A DNA stretch of 64,000 bases from the NCBI GenBank assembly GCA_902478055.1, contig CABSJL010000001.1:1-64000 (forward strand), in the 5' to 3' direction. Below, piece after piece: positions 7,907-16,353 of this stretch. The notes under the pieces were generated by a model, which ran no database searches, was not told the origin of the DNA, and saw only the letters and a list, made by a program, of their open reading frames with translations. Numbering within the stretch: position 1 is the first letter of the stretch; each line of letters begins with the position of its first letter. Origin of the DNA: an uncultured Veillonella sp. (GTDB taxonomy: Bacteria > Bacillota > Negativicutes > Veillonellales > Veillonellaceae). Made by a program: the position numbers and the translations under genes.

Positions 7907-7950
7907 TTTTTATACATTATTGTTATAAATATACAATCAGTGTATAAAAA
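7907..7950. repeat. Nested inverted repeat upstream of the ABC importer
   Basis: TTTTTATACA at 7907-7916 and its exact complement TGTATAAAAA at 7941-7950 enclose a second repeat, ATTGT/ACAAT (7919-7923 with 7933-7937). It could form an AT-rich hairpin or be a paired operator. It ends 54 bp before the -35 box of the importer promoter. Confidence 0.45.
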
Positions 7951-8004
7951 TAAAATATAAATATAGTGATTAATTGATATTTAGGATGATTCTATACAAA
8001 ATTA

Positions 8005-8032
8005 TTGACATAATTATACTAAGTGGTATACT
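8005..8032 (+). promoter_or_regulatory. Promoter of the amino-acid ABC importer
   Basis: A perfect TTGACA (8005-8010) and TATACT (8027-8032), 16 bp apart. A small inverted repeat, TATAC/GTATA (8015-8019 with 8026-8030), overlaps the spacer and the -10 box and could be a repressor site. Confidence 0.75.
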
Positions 8033-8074
8033 AGTGGAATAAAAATAGTTAGTTTAGTAAATGAGGATGATTCG

Positions 8075-8881
8075 ATGTTAAATAGCAAGTTAAAAAAATT
8101 AATCATTGGTGGTTGTATGTTAGTAATGGCCGGTACTGTAATTGGCGGTTGTGGATCTTCTACACAAACAACTTCTAATAAACTCATTGTTGGTACTAAT
8201 GCCACATTTGTACCATTTGAATTTAAAGATGAAAAAACTCAAGACTACACAGGCTTTGATATTGATTTAATTCGTGCCATTGGTAAACGTATCAATAAAG
8301 ATGTAGAGCTTAAGAATGTTGCTTTTGATGCTTTGATTCCAGCTTTAAATACACATGATATTGATGTAGCTGCATCTGGTATGACGATTACCAAAGCTAG
8401 AAGTGAAAAGGTATTATTCTCTTCTCCATATTATGAAAATGCCCTTGCTGTAGTATATAAAGATGGCGCAAATATCACATCTCTTGACGATCTTAAAGGC
8501 AAGAAAATTGCTGCTCAACTAGGTACTACTGGTGCAGATTTAGCCCATAAAATCGAAGGTACTACTGTAAAAGAGTTTGACCATAGTAATGAAGCTTTGT
8601 TAGAATTACAAAATGGTGGTGCTGATGCAACTGTTATTGATTTGCCAGTGGCTCAATATTACAGTACTAAACATCCAGATCAACATATTAAATTTATGGC
8701 ATATCCAAATACAAAAGAATATTTGGGCTTAGCAATTAATAAAGATAATAAAGATTTACAAGAACAAATCAATAAAGCAATTGCAGATATGAAGGCTGAT
8801 GGTGAATTTAATACATTATATAAAAAATGGTTTAATGTAGATGCACCTGCTGATATGCCAGTAGTGGTAGAATTTAAATAA
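8075..8881 (+). CDS. Amino-acid ABC transporter substrate-binding lipoprotein
   Basis: Family 3 solute-binding protein of 268 residues that captures a polar amino acid outside the membrane and hands it to the permease. The N-terminus is a lipoprotein signal (basic KLKK, a hydrophobic stretch, then VIGGC with the lipidated Cys at about 26). The mature part has the family pattern: VGTNATFVPFEF, TGFDIDLIRAIGKR, and DVAASGMTITKARSE with FSSPYYE. The specificity (basic amino acid, glutamine or cystine) cannot be read reliably. The start has GAGGATG 5 bp upstream. It is first in a three-gene operon with permease and ATPase. Confidence 0.92.
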   Translation: MLNSKLKKLIIGGCMLVMAGTVIGGCGSSTQTTSNKLIVGTNATFVPFEFKDEKTQDYTGFDIDLIRAIGKRINKDVELKNVAFDALIPALNTHDIDVAASGMTITKARSEKVLFSSPYYENALAVVYKDGANITSLDDLKGKKIAAQLGTTGADLAHKIEGTTVKEFDHSNEALLELQNGGADATVIDLPVAQYYSTKHPDQHIKFMAYPNTKEYLGLAINKDNKDLQEQINKAIADMKADGEFNTLYKKWFNVDAPADMPVVVEFK

Positions 8882-8892
8882 TAGGAGAGATC

Positions 8893-9549
8893 ATGAGTTT
8901 TAATTGGGGGTTAATTGCGGATAATTTACCGCTCTTATTACAAGGTGCACTTGTAACCGTAGAAATTACAGCTATGTCTGTTGGCTGTGGTTTCTTTATC
9001 GGTTTATTAGTAGCCTTAGCAAATTTATCTAAATTTACTGTAGTTAGATTATTAGCAAAATGTTATGTAGATATCATTCGTGGTACACCGTTATTGGTAC
9101 AAATCTTCTTGATTTATTTTGCTTTGCCAATGATTACAGGACAACGTATTGATCCATTTATTGCAGCTGTTACCGCATGTAGTATTAACTCTGGTGCATA
9201 TGTGTCTGAGATCTTCCGTGCTGGTATCCAGTCTATCGATAAAGGTCAAATGGAAGCAGGTCGATCTCTTGGTTTAACTTGGGGTCAAACTATGCGTTAT
9301 ATCATCATGCCTCAAGCTTTCAAAGCAATTATCCCACCATTGGGTAATGAATTTATTGCTATGTTGAAAGACTCCTCATTGGTTTCTGTAATTGGTTTCG
9401 AAGAATTGACACGTCGTGGTCAATTAATCATTGCTAAAACGTATGCATCCTTTGAAATCTGGGGTACAGTTGCTGTTATTTACCTTATTATGACAGTAAC
9501 AATTTCACAATTAGTTGGTTACCTTGAAAGGAAATATAGCATTAAATGA
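8893..9549 (+). CDS. Amino-acid ABC transporter permease (HisM/GlnP family)
   Basis: Inner-membrane subunit of 218 residues with about five hydrophobic segments. The family EAA-loop region that contacts the ATPase reads EAGRSLGLTWGQTMRYIIMPQAFKAI-like, and DIIRGTPLLVQIFL is the typical His/Glu/Gln/Arg permease signature. It begins 11 bp after the binding protein and its TGA overlaps the ATPase start (ATGA), showing translational coupling. Confidence 0.93.
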   Translation: MSFNWGLIADNLPLLLQGALVTVEITAMSVGCGFFIGLLVALANLSKFTVVRLLAKCYVDIIRGTPLLVQIFLIYFALPMITGQRIDPFIAAVTACSINSGAYVSEIFRAGIQSIDKGQMEAGRSLGLTWGQTMRYIIMPQAFKAIIPPLGNEFIAMLKDSSLVSVIGFEELTRRGQLIIAKTYASFEIWGTVAVIYLIMTVTISQLVGYLERKYSIK

Positions 9550-10265
9550 TTAAATTAGAAAATGTACATAAATCCTTTGGTAAAAATGAAGTATTAAAGG
9601 GCATTGATTTACATATAGAAAAAGGTCAAGTTGTCGTTATAATTGGTCCATCTGGTTCTGGTAAAAGTACAGTATTGCGTACTATGAACTACTTAGAAGA
9701 GCCTACATCTGGTAAGGTAATTGTAGATGGTATGGATCTTTCTGATAAGTCTAAACTCAATGAAGTTCGTGCTGAAGTAGGGATGGTATTCCAAAACTTT
9801 AATCTTTTCCCACATATGACTGTAATGGAAAATTTAACATTAGCTCAAACTAAGGTTCGTAAAACTTCTAGTGATGAAGCTAAGAAAATCGGACAAGCTT
9901 TACTTGATCGCGTTGGGTTAGGAGATAAAGCTAATGCATATCCTGATTCCTTATCTGGTGGTCAAAAGCAACGTGTTGCTATTGCCCGTGCCCTAGCGAT
10001 GAAACCAAAAGTTATGCTATTTGATGAACCTACATCTGCACTCGATCCAGAAATGGTTCGTGAGGTTCTAGATGTAATGAAGTCTCTCGCAGAAGAAGGG
10101 ATGACGATGGTTATTGTTACTCATGAAATGGGCTTTGCTAAAGAAGTAGCTGACCGCGTATTATTCGTTGATGGTGGATTAATCTTAGAAGATGATACTC
10201 CTGAAAAGGTATTTGATGCTCCAACAAATGAGCGAACAAAATTGTTCTTGTCGAAAATTTTATAA
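9546..10265 (+). CDS. Amino-acid ABC transporter ATP-binding protein (GlnQ/HisP family)
   Basis: Cytoplasmic ATPase of 239 residues that powers the importer. Walker A GPSGSGKST (34-42), Q-loop VFQNFNLFPHMT, signature LSGGQKQRV near 137-145, Walker B MLFDEPTSALD near 156-166, and the switch histidine in VTHEMGF are all intact. Overlaps the permease by 4 bp. A strong terminator follows, so the operon ends here. Confidence 0.95.
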   Translation: MIKLENVHKSFGKNEVLKGIDLHIEKGQVVVIIGPSGSGKSTVLRTMNYLEEPTSGKVIVDGMDLSDKSKLNEVRAEVGMVFQNFNLFPHMTVMENLTLAQTKVRKTSSDEAKKIGQALLDRVGLGDKANAYPDSLSGGQKQRVAIARALAMKPKVMLFDEPTSALDPEMVREVLDVMKSLAEEGMTMVIVTHEMGFAKEVADRVLFVDGGLILEDDTPEKVFDAPTNERTKLFLSKIL

Positions 10266-10281
10266 TAATATTTTCTAACAT

Positions 10282-10327
10282 AAAAGGAAGTAAGTTCTGA
10301 AATTCAGAGTTTGCTTCCTTTTTTTTG
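10282..10327 (+). terminator. Terminator of the ABC importer operon
   Basis: AAAAGGAAG (10282-10290) pairs with CTTCCTTTT (10314-10322); a second stem, TCTGAA/TTCAGA, extends the hairpin towards the loop. The 3' side runs into eight T. Confidence 0.9.
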
Positions 10328-10705
10328 TATTTTTAAAGATAACCAAATTTGTAGATATTAAATTTCTTAATATATGAATCGATTTATATCTATTAATATA
10401 TTTGATGACTTATTTTATCCGTATCTGTTCAACCCTTGTAAATAAGCGCTTTTAGGCTTTTCTTAATCTATAAAATACGATTATCGCCATAAATATTTGT
10501 GATATATAAATATTTTATACATATATATTTTGGAGTAATAATTTTTAATTCATATAATTTTATGATTATAAAATTATGTAATAATTTAATGTGCTGTTCG
10601 GAAATATTTATAATATAGATAAATAAAGGTTTTAAAGTAGTTTTTAGGGGATGAATTATCAATAAGATATATTTGTATATTCATTAAAAGCGTTAATATT
10701 ATTGT
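10328..10705. other. Intergenic region, extremely AT-rich
   Basis: About 380 bases with no credible gene on either strand. The only notable element is a 10-bp inverted repeat, ATAATTTTAT/ATAAAATTAT (10554-10563 with 10568-10577), which may be a chance effect of the base composition. The cold-shock gene promoter follows. Confidence 0.6.
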
Positions 10706-10734
10706 TTGATATTTTATACATGCTGTGTTATGAT
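10706..10734 (+). promoter_or_regulatory. Promoter of the cold-shock gene
   Basis: TTGATA (10706-10711) and TATGAT (10729-10734) separated by 17 bp. The predicted 5' leader is about 50 nt, with a full AGGAGG about 8 bp before the ATG. Confidence 0.7.
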
Positions 10735-10789
10735 ACAAGTGTAGTGCAAGACAGTAAGACAATATATATATTTTTAGGAGGATGTTACC

Positions 10790-10987
10790 ATGTTAGGTAA
10801 AGTAAAATGGTTTAGCGCAGAAAAAGGTTATGGTTTTATTGAACGTGAAGACGGTAGCGATGTATTCGTACATTACTCTGCGATCCAAGACGAAGGCTTC
10901 AAATCTTTGACAGAAGGTCAAAATGTAGAGTTTGATATCGTTGATGGTAACCGTGGCCCTCAAGCTGCTAACGTTGTAAAAGCGTAA
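10790..10987 (+). CDS. Cold-shock domain protein
   Basis: A 65-residue single-OB-fold nucleic-acid-binding protein of the CspA family. The RNP1 motif KGYGFIE (residues about 13-19) and RNP2 VFVHYSAI (about 26-33) are intact, and the start MLGKVKWFSAEKGYGF matches the family. Such proteins bind single-stranded RNA or DNA and melt mRNA structure. It is monocistronic, between its own promoter and a terminator. A strong ribosome-binding site suggests high expression. Confidence 0.96.
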   Translation: MLGKVKWFSAEKGYGFIEREDGSDVFVHYSAIQDEGFKSLTEGQNVEFDIVDGNRGPQAANVVKA

Positions 10988-11024
10988 TAACATACCAAAA
11001 AATACATAAAAGCAACATATAAAG

Positions 11025-11056
11025 AAACTCCGATATCGCATGATATTGGAGTTTTT
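11025..11056 (+). terminator. Terminator of the cold-shock gene
   Basis: A 13-bp stem (11025-11037 with 11042-11054, core ACTCCGATATC/GATATTGGAGT, one G-T pair) with a 4-nt loop, then a run of T. Confidence 0.88.
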
Positions 11057-11158
11057 CGATTGTTACTGGAAATAATATTTATAATTCTGCAAAAAATATA
11101 AAAATTCTTTTGAAAAAAAGAGGAGTTTTATACCTTGATGTAGAAATACTAAATATAA

Positions 11159-11201
11159 CACGAGAGATAAGTAAAAAATTACTACACACTCGTATCTCGT
11201 G
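11159..11201 (+). promoter_or_regulatory. Hairpin in the hpf 5' leader
   Basis: CACGAGA (11159-11165) and TCTCGTG (11195-11201) form a perfect outer stem; inside it AGTAA/TTACT can pair around four A. No T run follows, so this is not a terminator. It ends 27 bp before the hpf start, just ahead of the AAAGGGTG ribosome-binding site. A role in mRNA stability or translation control is inference. Confidence 0.45.
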
Positions 11202-11228
11202 GATGATTTTTAGAAAGGGTGTTGACTT

Positions 11229-11756
11229 ATGAAAGTAGCAATCAGAGGTAAAAACATTGAAGTGACAGATGCTCTAAGAGCATACATCGAAAAAAGATTG
11301 AGCAAATTAACTCGTTACTTCGATGATGAGTTAGATGCACAAGCGGTTTTATCCGTTGTTAAAGATAAATCTACTGTTGAACTTACATGCTTCGTTGATA
11401 AGATCGTTCTTCGCGGTGTAGAAACAAACGATGATATGTATGCAGCTATTGATTTAGTAATAGACAAGATCGTACGTCAAATCCATAAACATAAAACTCG
11501 TTTAGCAAAACGCTTCAAAAAACAAGAAGCTTTCCATCCTGAAGCTTTAGCAGCTCCTGTAGAAGAGGAAACTATCGAAGTTGTAAAACGGAAACACTTT
11601 GCAGTACGTCCTATGGATGTAGAAGAAGCTATCTTACAAATGAATCTTATTGGCCATGACTTCTTTATGTTCTTCAATGCTGAAACAGAAGCAATGAACG
11701 TAGTATATCGTAGACATGATGGATTCTATGGTTTGATTGAGCCAGAATTACAATAA
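11229..11756 (+). CDS. hpf: Long-form ribosome hibernation promoting factor
   Basis: A 175-residue protein that dimerises 70S ribosomes into inactive 100S particles. The N-terminal S30AE domain covers about residues 1-100 (KVAIRGKNIEVTDALRAYIEKRL). A charged linker follows, and the C-terminal dimerisation domain covers about 118-174 (AVRPMDVEEAILQMNLIGHDFFMFFNAE). Two domains identify the long form found in Firmicutes. It stands alone, preceded by a structured leader and followed by hairpins before secA. Confidence 0.95.
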   Translation: MKVAIRGKNIEVTDALRAYIEKRLSKLTRYFDDELDAQAVLSVVKDKSTVELTCFVDKIVLRGVETNDDMYAAIDLVIDKIVRQIHKHKTRLAKRFKKQEAFHPEALAAPVEEETIEVVKRKHFAVRPMDVEEAILQMNLIGHDFFMFFNAETEAMNVVYRRHDGFYGLIEPELQ

Positions 11757-11759
11757 CCT

Positions 11760-11820
11760 ATAATATCGGCTGACAATAATCCTAACTCCTTTCTACTTTT
11801 TAAATCAGCCGATTATTATA
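11760..11820 (+). repeat. Long-loop inverted repeat after hpf
   Basis: TCGGCTGA (11766-11773) pairs with TCAGCCGA (11805-11812), extended by AT-rich pairs outside. The loop is about 31 nt and there is no T run. It is the first of three consecutive hairpins between hpf and secA. Confidence 0.5.
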
Positions 11821-11822
11821 TC

Positions 11823-11858
11823 AAGGTGGATGACCATTTTGAGTCATCCACCTTTTTT
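11823..11858 (+). terminator. Terminator after hpf
   Basis: An 11-bp perfect stem AAGGTGGATGA/TCATCCACCTT (11823-11833 with 11844-11854), a 10-nt loop and six T. The best candidate for ending hpf transcripts. Confidence 0.9.
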
Positions 11859-11880
11859 ATAAAATGCTATAAATAATCGT

Positions 11881-11918
11881 GAAATGCCTTGAATTCTTTG
11901 ACTATTCAAGGCATTTTC
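11881..11918 (+). terminator. Second hairpin between hpf and secA
   Basis: A 13-bp perfect stem (11882-11894 with 11904-11916, core TGCCTTGAAT/ATTCAAGGCA) with a 9-nt loop. The T run is short (TTTTC), so it may be a weak terminator or a leader element of secA. Confidence 0.6.
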
Positions 11919-11972
11919 GTTATAATAAATTAGATAAAATAATGTAAGATGTCCTATAGAGGAGTGATTTGT

Positions 11973-14408
11973 TTGTTAAGCTTTTTACAAAGGCTATTAG
12001 GCAATAATAACGCAAAAGAAATTAAAAAAATGCGTGCTATTGCTGATCATATTAATGAAATTGAACCGAATTATGTTAAATTAAGTGATGCTAACTTAGT
12101 AGCAAAAACCGATGAGTTTAAACGTCGTTTGCAAAAAGGGGAAACGTTAGACGACATTTTGCCAGAAGCATTTGCTGTAGTTCGCGAAGCATCTAAACGT
12201 GTGTTAGGCATGCGTCATTTTGATGTGCAGTTGATCGGTGGTATTTGCCTTCATAGAGGTAATATCGCAGAAATGCGTACTGGCGAAGGTAAAACATTAG
12301 TTGCTACATTGCCAGTATATCTAAATGCATTGACAGGTAAGGGCGTACATGTTGTTACAGTAAATGATTATTTGGCTACTCGCGATAGTGAACAAATGGG
12401 TCGTTTATATAACTTCTTAGGCCTTTCTACAGGTCTTATTGTGGCTAATCTCGATTATAACCAACGTAAAGAAGCATATGCATGTGATATTACATATGGT
12501 ACAAATAATGAGTTTGGTTTTGACTATTTGCGCGATAACATGGTATCTGATGTATCTCAAATGGTACAACGTCCATTGAATTACGCAATTGTCGATGAAG
12601 TTGACTCTATTCTTATCGATGAAGCGAGAACTCCATTAATTATTTCTGGTCCTGGTCAACGTTCCACAGATAATTACTACAAGTTAGCTAAAATTGTTCC
12701 TCATCTTGTAAAAGATGAAGATTATACAATTGATGAAAAACAAAAGACTATTGCACCTACTGATTCTGGTATCGCAAAAGTCGAAAAAATGCTTGGTGTT
12801 GAAAACTTGTATGATGCAGAAAACATCGAGTTAAACCATCTACTTGGTGCATCTTTACGTGCTTATGCTATGATGCATCGCGATACTGATTACGTAGTTA
12901 AAGATGGTGAAGTTGTTATCGTCGATGAATTTACAGGTCGTTTGATGTTTGGTCGTCGTTATTCTGATGGCTTACATCAAGCTATCGAAGCTAAAGAAGG
13001 CTTGAAGGTTGAACGTGAAAGTCAAACATTGGCTTCTATTACATTCCAAAACTATTTCCGTATGTATAAAAAGCTTGCTGGTATGACTGGTACAGCAAAA
13101 ACAGAGGAAAAAGAATTCATCGATATTTACGGTTTGGAAGTATTGCCTATTCCTCCAAATAAGCCATTAGCCCGTGTAGATTTGCCAGATCAAATCTTTA
13201 AAACTAAGGCTGCTAAATATCGTGCCGTAGTACGTAATGCTGTAGAACGCCATCAAACTGGTCAACCTATCTTGATTGGTACTACATCTATTACACAATC
13301 TGAAGAGCTTTCAGATATGTTATTACGTGCAGGCGTACCACATAAAGTATTGAATGCAAAACATCATGAAAAAGAAGCTGAAATTGTTGCCGATGCTGGT
13401 CAAATGGGCATGGTAACAATTGCTACAAACATGGCAGGTCGTGGTACTGATATTACATTAGGGGAAGGTGTACCTGAATTAGGTGGCTTAGCTATCCTAG
13501 GTACTGAACGTCATGAAAGTCGCCGTATCGATAATCAGTTGCGTGGTCGTGCTGGTCGTCAAGGTGACCCAGGTTCCTCTCAATTCTTCTTATCCTTAGA
13601 AGATGATTTGATGCGTATCTTTGGTGCTGACAATATTACAGGCATCATGGATAAACTTGGCATGGAAGAGGATGAACCTATTGAGCATTCTTTGATTACT
13701 AAATCTATTGAACGTGCTCAAAAGAAAGTAGAGGATCATAACTATAATATTCGTAAATATGTACTCGAGTATGATGATGTTATGAATCAACAACGTGAAG
13801 TATTATACGAACAACGTCGTCGTATTTTACGTAATGAGTCCTTACGTGACACAATCAATGAAATGATTGATAAACTTGTTACTGAATCTGTAGATGCTTA
13901 TGCAGATGAAAAATTATATCCAGAAGAATGGGATTACGAAGGTCTCTACAAGCACTTGAGTCAATATTTCTTAACCGAAGATATTATGACTCCTCAAGAT
14001 ATGGAAGAATATAGTCGTCAAGAATTATTAGAACGCTTGCTTGAAATTGCTCATGCTGAGTACCAAGATCGCGTTGATATGCTTGGTGATGCTATGTTTG
14101 GCCAACTTGAAAAGGCTATTATGTTGCGCGTTGTTGATAACAAATGGATGGAACATTTGGATAATATGGATATGTTGCGTGAAGGTATCGGCCTTCGTGC
14201 ATATGGCCAAAAAAATCCATTGGTGGAATATAAATTTGAAGCCTTTGATATGTTCCAAAACATGATTGCTGCTATCCAAGATGAAACAATCATGGCGTTG
14301 TACAAAATTCGTGCACAATTGATTCAAGAAATTGAAGAACCAGTTGACCACTTAGAAGGTGCACAACCCCATCATGAAGATGTGTTGGAGCCACAAAACA
14401 TAGATTAA
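11973..14408 (+). CDS. secA: Preprotein translocase ATPase SecA
   Basis: Motor ATPase that drives proteins through SecYEG. The start is taken as TTG 11973 rather than ATG 11949: AGGAG lies at 11960-11964, 8 bp before the TTG, and the resulting LSFLQRLLGNNN is the usual SecA N-terminus. Walker A in RTGEGKT near residue 104 and the DEAD-like block VDEVDSILIDEARTPLI are intact, as are the GTAKTEEKEF and GRGTDI motifs. The 811-residue protein ends in an acidic, His-containing tail without the cysteine zinc motif found in many SecAs. Confidence 0.95.
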   Translation: MLSFLQRLLGNNNAKEIKKMRAIADHINEIEPNYVKLSDANLVAKTDEFKRRLQKGETLDDILPEAFAVVREASKRVLGMRHFDVQLIGGICLHRGNIAEMRTGEGKTLVATLPVYLNALTGKGVHVVTVNDYLATRDSEQMGRLYNFLGLSTGLIVANLDYNQRKEAYACDITYGTNNEFGFDYLRDNMVSDVSQMVQRPLNYAIVDEVDSILIDEARTPLIISGPGQRSTDNYYKLAKIVPHLVKDEDYTIDEKQKTIAPTDSGIAKVEKMLGVENLYDAENIELNHLLGASLRAYAMMHRDTDYVVKDGEVVIVDEFTGRLMFGRRYSDGLHQAIEAKEGLKVERESQTLASITFQNYFRMYKKLAGMTGTAKTEEKEFIDIYGLEVLPIPPNKPLARVDLPDQIFKTKAAKYRAVVRNAVERHQTGQPILIGTTSITQSEELSDMLLRAGVPHKVLNAKHHEKEAEIVADAGQMGMVTIATNMAGRGTDITLGEGVPELGGLAILGTERHESRRIDNQLRGRAGRQGDPGSSQFFLSLEDDLMRIFGADNITGIMDKLGMEEDEPIEHSLITKSIERAQKKVEDHNYNIRKYVLEYDDVMNQQREVLYEQRRRILRNESLRDTINEMIDKLVTESVDAYADEKLYPEEWDYEGLYKHLSQYFLTEDIMTPQDMEEYSRQELLERLLEIAHAEYQDRVDMLGDAMFGQLEKAIMLRVVDNKWMEHLDNMDMLREGIGLRAYGQKNPLVEYKFEAFDMFQNMIAAIQDETIMALYKIRAQLIQEIEEPVDHLEGAQPHHEDVLEPQNID

Positions 14409-14416
14409 GATTTGTG

Positions 14417-14465
14417 AATGGCACGTTGCTCAATGGGATTTCCTTCTGGGCAACGGCCATTTTTC
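14417..14465 (+). terminator. Terminator of secA
   Basis: AATGGC-A-CGTTGC (14417-14429) pairs with GCAACG-GCCATT (14450-14461), with one bulged A, followed by five T. Confidence 0.85.
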
Positions 14466-14529
14466 TATTTTATTAAGGTAATAGTTTATCGATGTAATAA
14501 GCTAATAAGTTAAAGGTGGTGAACATAAA

Positions 14530-15637
14530 TTGTTAGAAGATTTAAAACCTATTATTTCTAATCTAGAAGAACGTATTTATGGAATGAGGGATTCACTTTA
14601 ACATTGCTCAGAAAGAAGATCGAATCTTTACACTCGATGTGCAAATGAGCGACCCTACATTTTGGGATGACCCAGACAAGGCTCGTGAGATTTCTCAAGA
14701 AGCCACACAATTGAAAAATGCTGTAGAAAGCTATAAACAACTTGTTAGTGATATTGAAGATGCTAATGTAATGCTTGAGATGGCAATAGAGGAAGATGAT
14801 CGTTCTTTGGAAGGTGAAATCAAGGATTATGTTCAACAAATAGAAGAAACTGTAGAAAAACAAGAAGTTCTTTTATTGCTTAGTGGTGAATATGATGCTA
14901 ATAATGCGATTTTAACATTCCATGCTGGTGCAGGTGGCACAGAGGCTCAAGATTGGTGCTCCATGCTGATTCGCATGTATTTACGTTGGGCTGAAAAAGC
15001 AGGATTCTCTATTGAATTGATGGATGAACAACCCGGTGATGAGGCAGGTACAAAATCTGCTACATTTTTAATTAAAGGTGAAAATGCTTTTGGTTATTTG
15101 AAATCTGAAAAAGGTGTACATCGTCTAGTGCGTATTTCACCATTTGATGCTGCTGCACGTCGTCATACATCCTTTGCTGCTGTTGATGTAATGCCAGAAA
15201 TCGATGATACAGTAGAAATCAATATTGATATGAAAGATGTACAGGTAGATACATACCGAGCTAGTGGTGCTGGTGGTCAGCATATCAATAAAACAGATTC
15301 TGCTGTACGTATGACGCATAGGCCAACAGGTATCGTAGTTCAGTGTCAAACTCAACGTTCTCAAATGCAAAATAGGGAACAAGCATTACGATTATTGCGC
15401 GCCAAATTATTTGAATTAGAATTAGAAAAACAAGCAGAACTTAAAGAGCAAATTGGTGGTACCTATCAAGCGATTGAATGGGGTAGTCAAATTCGGTCGT
15501 ATGTATTCCACCCATATAATCTCGTTAAGGATCATCGCACAGGGGTTGAAACAGGGAATGTACAATCCGTTATGGATGGTAATTTAGATCAATTTATGGA
15601 AGGTTTCTTGAAAAAAGAAGCGAATTTAACAATTTAG
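14530..15637 (+). CDS. prfB: Peptide chain release factor 2, with programmed +1 frameshift
   Basis: RF2 releases peptides at UGA and UAA codons. The gene starts at TTG 14530 (a GGTGGTG-like site lies upstream), reads 23 codons (LEDLKPIISNLEERIYGMRDSL) and meets TAA at 14599-14601. The slippery CTT-T at 14596-14599, with AGGG just upstream, is the standard RF2 frameshift site; after a +1 shift translation continues NIAQKEDRI...MSDPTFWDD to 15637, giving 368 residues, the normal length. The GAGGQ catalytic motif is near residue 249. The recoded stop is UAA, not the usual UGA, which changes the autoregulation logic because RF1 also reads UAA. Not a pseudogene. Confidence 0.93.
14587..14601 (+). 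promoter_or_regulatory. prfB recoding site
   Basis: AGGG (Shine-Dalgarno-like stimulator, 14587-14590), then the CTT codon (14596-14598) and TAA (14599-14601). The peptidyl-tRNA slips from CTT to TTT and the next codon becomes AAC (14600-14602). Confidence 0.85.
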
Positions 15638-15645
15638 GAGTTCTT

Positions 15646-16341
15646 ATGAAAAAGTTTTTACTATTCCTATTAGTGCTGATTATTGCTTTAGCAGCAGCAA
15701 CTCAATTTTTATTACCTTCTTATATTAGTTCCCGTATTGAAAAACAGTTAAATGATTCACTAAAACCATCTTCTCAAACAGTAAATGTTGAGTCTCAACC
15801 AGGATTTAAATTACTCTATGGTGAAGCTGATCATGTATATGGTTCTTTAGATGATGTAAAACTTGGTAAATTAAACTTTGCAAACTTCAATTATGATGCA
15901 ACACAAATTCTTGTAAATCCAATTTCATTATTGGCTAGCCAAGAAATTGATGTAGTAAGTGTAGGTAGTTCTAGTATCGAAGGTACTGTGACTAATGAAG
16001 ATTTGGCTAAATTCTTAAGCACTCAAGCTGGTAGTGAAATTCAAGATGTAAAAGTAAACATCAATAAAGATAACATCAGCTTAACTGGTAATATGAATGT
16101 TGGCATGGTATTTAAAGGTTCTGTTAGATTAGATGGCAACTTAGAATTAAAGGATAATACTTTACTATTCGCACCTAAAAAGTTCACCATTAATGGTGCT
16201 ACTATCCCAGGTTTGACATCTAATGTATTAGAGGCTACAGAAGTTTATAACTTTAATAACTTCCCAATTCCTGTGAAAGCTGAAAGCTTAACTGTTGATA
16301 ATGGTGAAATTCACATCAAAGTTAAACCTGTACTTAACTAG
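15646..16341 (+). CDS. DUF2993 (LmeA-like) family protein
   Basis: A 231-residue protein with an N-terminal hydrophobic signal or anchor (residues about 4-22), then a soluble, beta-rich domain. The pattern of LPSYISSRIEKQLNDSL followed by a repeated strand layout matches DUF2993, whose mycobacterial member LmeA binds phospholipids in the envelope. Here the protein probably sits outside the cytoplasmic membrane. It starts 8 bp after prfB and is followed 12 bp later by the DUF5693 gene. No function is established for this branch. Confidence 0.7.
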   Translation: MKKFLLFLLVLIIALAAATQFLLPSYISSRIEKQLNDSLKPSSQTVNVESQPGFKLLYGEADHVYGSLDDVKLGKLNFANFNYDATQILVNPISLLASQEIDVVSVGSSSIEGTVTNEDLAKFLSTQAGSEIQDVKVNINKDNISLTGNMNVGMVFKGSVRLDGNLELKDNTLLFAPKKFTINGATIPGLTSNVLEATEVYNFNNFPIPVKAESLTVDNGEIHIKVKPVLN

Positions 16342-16353
16342 AAAGGATTTATC

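Noticed and set aside
7519..10607. 12-bp repeat GTTCGGAAATAT at 7519-7530 and 10596-10607
   Set aside because: Many 12-bp matches are expected by chance in 64 kb of AT-rich DNA, and the flanks do not match further.
10468..10662. Minus-strand frame of 64 codons in the 10.3-10.8 kb gap
   Set aside because: Extremely AT-rich with Ile, Tyr and Lys runs and no ribosome-binding site; expected by chance at this base composition.
11949..11972. ATG 11949 as the secA start
   Set aside because: The added residues contain the ribosome-binding site of TTG 11973 and do not look like a SecA N-terminus.
14530..14638. prfB as a frameshifted pseudogene
   Set aside because: The break is at the standard RF2 recoding site with an AGGG stimulator, and the shifted product has normal length and motifs.
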